Assembly (NCBI GenBank): GCA_003246805.1
Contig: QKDG01000155.1
Location: 1-8,421, forward strand
Reading direction: 5' to 3'
Origin: Clostridia bacterium
GTDB taxonomy: Bacteria > Bacillota > Clostridia > Oscillospirales > Ruminococcaceae
Length of the DNA: 8,421 nucleotides
Both the position numbers and the translations under genes were made by a program. The notes beneath the pieces are model-generated. The model saw nothing but the letters and a program-made list of their open reading frames with translations, did not search any database and was not told the DNA's origin. The stretch's first letter is position 1, and every line of letters begins with the position of its first letter. Positions 6,395 to 8,421 of the stretch are shown here, in pieces.

Positions 6395-6416
6395 TCCAAG
6401 TCGTAAGACTATTGGA
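6395..6416 (-). other. imperfect hairpin between pgi and the P-loop gene
   Basis: On the minus strand TCCA...AGTC pairs with GACT...TGGA around a TTAC loop, giving about 8-9 bp with one or two bulged bases. It starts 6 nt after the pgi stop codon. No T-run follows, so it is unlikely to stop transcription fully. It could protect or mark the 3' end of the pgi part of the message, separating expression of pgi from the downstream gene. This role is inference. Confidence 0.4.
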
Positions 6417-6422
6417 GCAATT

Positions 6423-7757
6423 TTACTTCAATTTTGCTTCAAGCTCAGCTTTCTGAGCCTCATATCCTGGTTTGCCAAGCAATGCAAACATATTCTTTTT
6501 GTAGCTTTCAACGCCTGGCTGGTCAAATGGATTAACACCAAGCATATATGCTGAAACAGCACAAGCTTTTTCAAAAAAGTAAACCATATAGCCGAAATTC
6601 TTTTCATCAATTTCGTCAACTTCAAGAACAATATTTGGTATTCCACCCTCAGTATGTGCAAGAATAGTTCCCTCTAAAGCTTTTCTGTTTACAACAGACA
6701 TATTTTGGTTTGTCAAGAAGTTCAAGCCGTCAAGATTCTCTTTATCTTCTTCAAGGAATAAATCCTGTTTTGGTTTTTTAATATCCACAACAGTTTCAAA
6801 TATTATCTTTGAGCCATCTTGAATAAACTGGCCTAATGAGTGTAAATCGGTTGAGAATGTAGCAGCGGTTGGGAAAATACCTTTATTATCTTTGCCTTCG
6901 CTTTCTCCAAAAAGCTGCTTGAACCATTCAGTCATCAGTGTAAAGCTTGGGTCATAGGTAACAAGCATCTCAACAGACTTATTTTTTCTGTAAAGAATGT
7001 TCCTTAATGCTGCGTATGTGTAGCAGTCGTTATTATCATCATTTTCAGCAAAAGCAAGCTGTGCATCCCTTGCGCCCTGCATTACAGCATCAATATCGCA
7101 ACCAGCAACAGCAATAGGCAATAATCCAACAGCTGTAAGAACTGAAAATCTTCCACCGATATCATCAGGAATAACGAAAGTCTCATAGCCCTCGCTGTCA
7201 CTTAAATTCTTTAAAGTGCCCTTTGATTTGTCAGTTGTTGCAAAAATTCTCTCCTTGGCTTCTTCCTTGCCGTATTTTTTCTCTAATAAATCCTTGAATA
7301 TCCTGAATGCCAAGGCAGGCTCAGTTGTTGTTCCTGACTTTGAAATTACGTTTACAGCAATATCTCTGCCCTCGCAAATTGAAAGAATCTCATTCAAATA
7401 AGTCGGGCTGATGTTGTTCCCAACAAAATAAATATCAGGTGTTTCTTTTTTTAGATTATTATAAAACGGAGATTTCAAAAGCTCGATAGCTGCTCTTGCT
7501 CCAAGATAAGAACCGCCAATCCCGATAACAATGAGAACATCCGCTTTGCTTTGAATTTTCTTTGCTGCTTCTTTGATTCGCGAGAATTCTTCCTTATCAT
7601 AATCAGATGGAAGATTAACCCATCCTAAAAAATCATTACCCAAGCCATTTTTATTCATTAAAGTCTGGTGAGCAGCTTCAATCTGAGGCTTAATTGCAAC
7701 TAATTCATTATTGTTAATATAGCTTTTGACATAATTTGAATTGAGTTTAACCGGCAT
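6423..7757 (-). CDS. pgi: glucose-6-phosphate isomerase
   Basis: Interconverts glucose-6-phosphate and fructose-6-phosphate in the cytoplasm, the second step of glycolysis. With the start at 7757 the product has 444 residues, typical of the shorter bacterial form (~445-450). Sugar-phosphate-binding segments are IGIGGSYLGARAAIE (78-92) and VISKSGTTTEPALAFR (137-152). The first family signature is DDIGGRFSVLTAVG (198-211) and the second is GVNPFDQPGVESYKK (407-421). Expected catalytic residues are present: E285 in FGESEGK, H306 in DLHSLGQ, and K420. I prefer the ATG at 7757 to the one five codons upstream (7772), because GGGGG (7766-7770) is placed 8 nt before it, while the upstream ATG lies only about 10 nt from the predicted transcript start and has no ribosome site. 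The gene has its own promoter and is followed by a small P-loop gene. Confidence 0.97.
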   Translation of the reverse strand: MPVKLNSNYVKSYINNNELVAIKPQIEAAHQTLMNKNGLGNDFLGWVNLPSDYDKEEFSRIKEAAKKIQSKADVLIVIGIGGSYLGARAAIELLKSPFYNNLKKETPDIYFVGNNISPTYLNEILSICEGRDIAVNVISKSGTTTEPALAFRIFKDLLEKKYGKEEAKERIFATTDKSKGTLKNLSDSEGYETFVIPDDIGGRFSVLTAVGLLPIAVAGCDIDAVMQGARDAQLAFAENDDNNDCYTYAALRNILYRKNKSVEMLVTYDPSFTLMTEWFKQLFGESEGKDNKGIFPTAATFSTDLHSLGQFIQDGSKIIFETVVDIKKPKQDLFLEEDKENLDGLNFLTNQNMSVVNRKALEGTILAHTEGGIPNIVLEVDEIDEKNFGYMVYFFEKACAVSAYMLGVNPFDQPGVESYKKNMFALLGKPGYEAQKAELEAKLK

Positions 7758-7765
7758 TTGTAGAA

Positions 7766-7770
7766 CCCCC
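7766..7770 (-). promoter_or_regulatory. Shine-Dalgarno site that sets the pgi start
   Basis: GGGGG on the minus strand, 8 nt before the ATG at 7757. It lies inside the first codons of the alternative longer frame (ATG at 7772), which argues that translation begins at 7757. It lacks the central A of the canonical GGAGG and would pair with the anti-Shine-Dalgarno through a G-U wobble. Confidence 0.65.
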
Positions 7771-7787
7771 ATTTTTTTAGTATTTAC

Positions 7788-7816
7788 ATTTTACTATAAA
7801 ACAATGATTTTTGCAA
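7788..7816 (-). promoter_or_regulatory. sigma-A type promoter for pgi
   Basis: On the minus strand TTGCAA (7811-7816), a 17-nt spacer and TAAAAT (7788-7793). The -35 box is a 4/6 match and the -10 box 5/6. Predicted initiation near 7781 would leave a leader of about 24 nt before the ATG at 7757. The -10 region and its flanks are almost identical to those of the pyrH promoter in this window, which strengthens both calls. A palindrome (7815-7836) touches the -35 box. Confidence 0.75.
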
Positions 7817-7836
7817 GATGTTTTATAATACATCTT
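7815..7836. promoter_or_regulatory. 22-bp palindrome overlapping the pgi -35 box, possible operator
   Basis: Perfect 7-bp arms AAGATGT (7815-7821) and ACATCTT (7830-7836) surround an 8-bp A/T centre. The right-hand end as read on the minus strand covers the first two bases of the -35 box. As an RNA hairpin it could lie at the 3' end of the upstream carboxypeptidase message, but no T-run follows it on the minus strand, so it is not a standard terminator. Its position fits a repressor or activator site for pgi. No regulator can be named from the sequence. Confidence 0.4.
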
Positions 7837-7859
7837 TAAATTTATTCATTATTCACATA

Positions 7860-8421
7860 TCAGAACTTTAACAAATATTGCAGAATTCTTTGAAAGCAAA
7901 AAAATATATCCGTTCTTTTTATATTTTCATTTGCAATGATATTTGACTTAAAAATAAGTTTTTCATCTTTAAAAAACTCAACAACACCTATTATCTGCCC
8001 TTTTTCAACAGGGGCTTCAACTTCTTCCGGCAGAGTTATTTTTACTTCAACACCTTTTGCTGTACCACTCGGAATTACTACCCCTAAATTATCTGCTGTT
8101 GTAATCTCAACATATTGTTTTTGACCCTCAACATATTGTTTTTGACCGCTTTTTACTCTTATAGGACATAATTCATCTTCCGCAAGCTCCGGGTTATAGT
8201 ATTGATATGACGAAAAGCTGATGTCCAGAATACTTTTAGCATCAGTATATCTGCTGTCGCTTGTTGCACAGCCAAGCAAAACGCATATAAGGTGCATATC
8301 ATTCCTTTTAGCTGATACGATAATACAGTTCCCTGCCTGGGCCGATGATGCTGCCTTGATTCCTGTAACGCCCTTATAGTTCCTTACAAGCTTATTTAAA
8401 TTGACAAGATTAGTTTGCCCT
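7860..8421 (-). CDS. D-alanyl-D-alanine carboxypeptidase (DacF/PBP5 family), 3' part, with altered KTG motif
   Basis: The frame is open to the right edge and gives 186 residues of the C-terminal half of a PBP5-type enzyme, which trims the terminal D-Ala from peptidoglycan stem peptides outside the membrane. Residues 1-70 are the end of the peptidase domain: NLNKLVRNYKGVTG (7-20), then SAKRNDMHLICVLLGCATSDSRYTDAKSILD (36-66). Residues ~80-165 look like the PBP5 C-terminal beta-sandwich, with VVIPSG and GQIIGVVEFFKDEKLI. The tail NIKRTDIFFCFQRILQYLLKF (166-186) fits the amphipathic membrane anchor. Where family members have Lys-Thr-Gly, this one reads K22-A23-A24, so activity may be reduced, altered or lost. 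A 7-residue repeat, GQKQYVE twice (92-105), comes from a 21-bp duplication. The ATG at 8297 is internal, not the start, because the homology continues upstream in frame. The SxxK and SxN motifs lie outside the window. Confidence 0.9.
   Translation of the reverse strand, partial: GQTNLVNLNKLVRNYKGVTGIKAASSAQAGNCIIVSAKRNDMHLICVLLGCATSDSRYTDAKSILDISFSSYQYYNPELAEDELCPIRVKSGQKQYVEGQKQYVEITTADNLGVVIPSGTAKGVEVKITLPEEVEAPVEKGQIIGVVEFFKDEKLIFKSNIIANENIKRTDIFFCFQRILQYLLKF
8106..8147. repeat. perfect 21-bp tandem duplication inside the carboxypeptidase gene
   Basis: Two adjacent copies (8106-8126 and 8127-8147) agree at all 21 positions and encode GQKQYVE twice on the minus strand. The unit is a multiple of three, so the frame is kept. 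It lies at the first strands of the C-terminal beta-sandwich domain. Full identity, including synonymous positions, suggests a recent slippage or recombination event, or an assembly artefact. Confidence 0.95.

Noticed and set aside
6361..6399. Longer start for the P-loop gene
   Set aside because: The extra 13 residues come before a normal first beta-strand, and the good ribosome site (6366-6371) lies inside that extension, serving the ATG at 6360.
6428..6661. Minus-strand 77-codon frame
   Set aside because: It is a shifted reading frame inside pgi, where the other frame encodes the conserved C-terminal signature.
7758..7772. Longer pgi start five codons upstream
   Set aside because: The ATG is about 10 nt from the predicted transcript start and lacks a ribosome site, and the GGGGG site fits the next ATG at 7757.
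8106..8147. Tandem repeat as a CRISPR or VNTR array
   Set aside because: There are only two head-to-tail copies without spacers, lying in frame within a coding region. It is a simple duplication.
8295..8297. ATG at 8297 as the start of a short separate gene
   Set aside because: The same frame stays open to the window edge and continues the carboxypeptidase homology upstream, so this ATG is an internal methionine.

Overview
The window is an AT-rich stretch of a low-GC Firmicute chromosome, most likely an anaerobic member of the class Clostridia (Lachnospiraceae/Ruminococcaceae-like). The assignment rests on the gene neighbourhood (radical-SAM DUF512 gene, der, plsY, gpsA; yceD-rpmF), on purine-rich Shine-Dalgarno sites, and on sigma-A type promoters in AT-rich gaps. 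It is an inference, not a species call. Every gene I can support lies on the minus strand, so transcription runs from right (8421) to left (1). I see no mobile element, CRISPR array, tRNA, rRNA or phage gene.

In transcription order the window holds: (1) the 3' part of a DacF/PBP5-type D-alanyl-D-alanine carboxypeptidase gene, entering at the right edge; (2) pgi (glucose-6-phosphate isomerase) with its own promoter, followed by a small uncharacterised P-loop protein gene that is probably cotranscribed; (3) yceD-rpmF, driven by a perfect consensus sigma-A promoter and ending in a strong intrinsic terminator; (4) a tight four-gene cluster, DUF512 radical-SAM gene - der - plsY - gpsA, with gaps of 13, 12 and 3 nt; (5) the 5' part of pyrH (UMP kinase), running off the left edge, with its own promoter.

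Most of this is housekeeping. Der (ribosome assembly GTPase), bL32 and YceD concern ribosome biogenesis. GpsA makes sn-glycerol-3-phosphate and PlsY acylates it, so together they start phospholipid synthesis. Pgi is central glycolysis, PyrH makes UDP, and the DacF-like protein acts on cell-wall peptidoglycan. The two least understood proteins are the 133-residue P-loop protein after pgi and the DUF512 radical-SAM protein before der.

No wholly new system stands out. The points most worth a second look are: Lys-Ala-Ala where the DacF-like protein should have its catalytic Lys-Thr-Gly motif; a perfect 21-bp in-frame tandem duplication in the same gene; a nearly identical 24-bp block at the pyrH and pgi promoters; a palindrome touching the pgi -35 box; and a strong terminator ahead of the der cluster with no clear new promoter after it.
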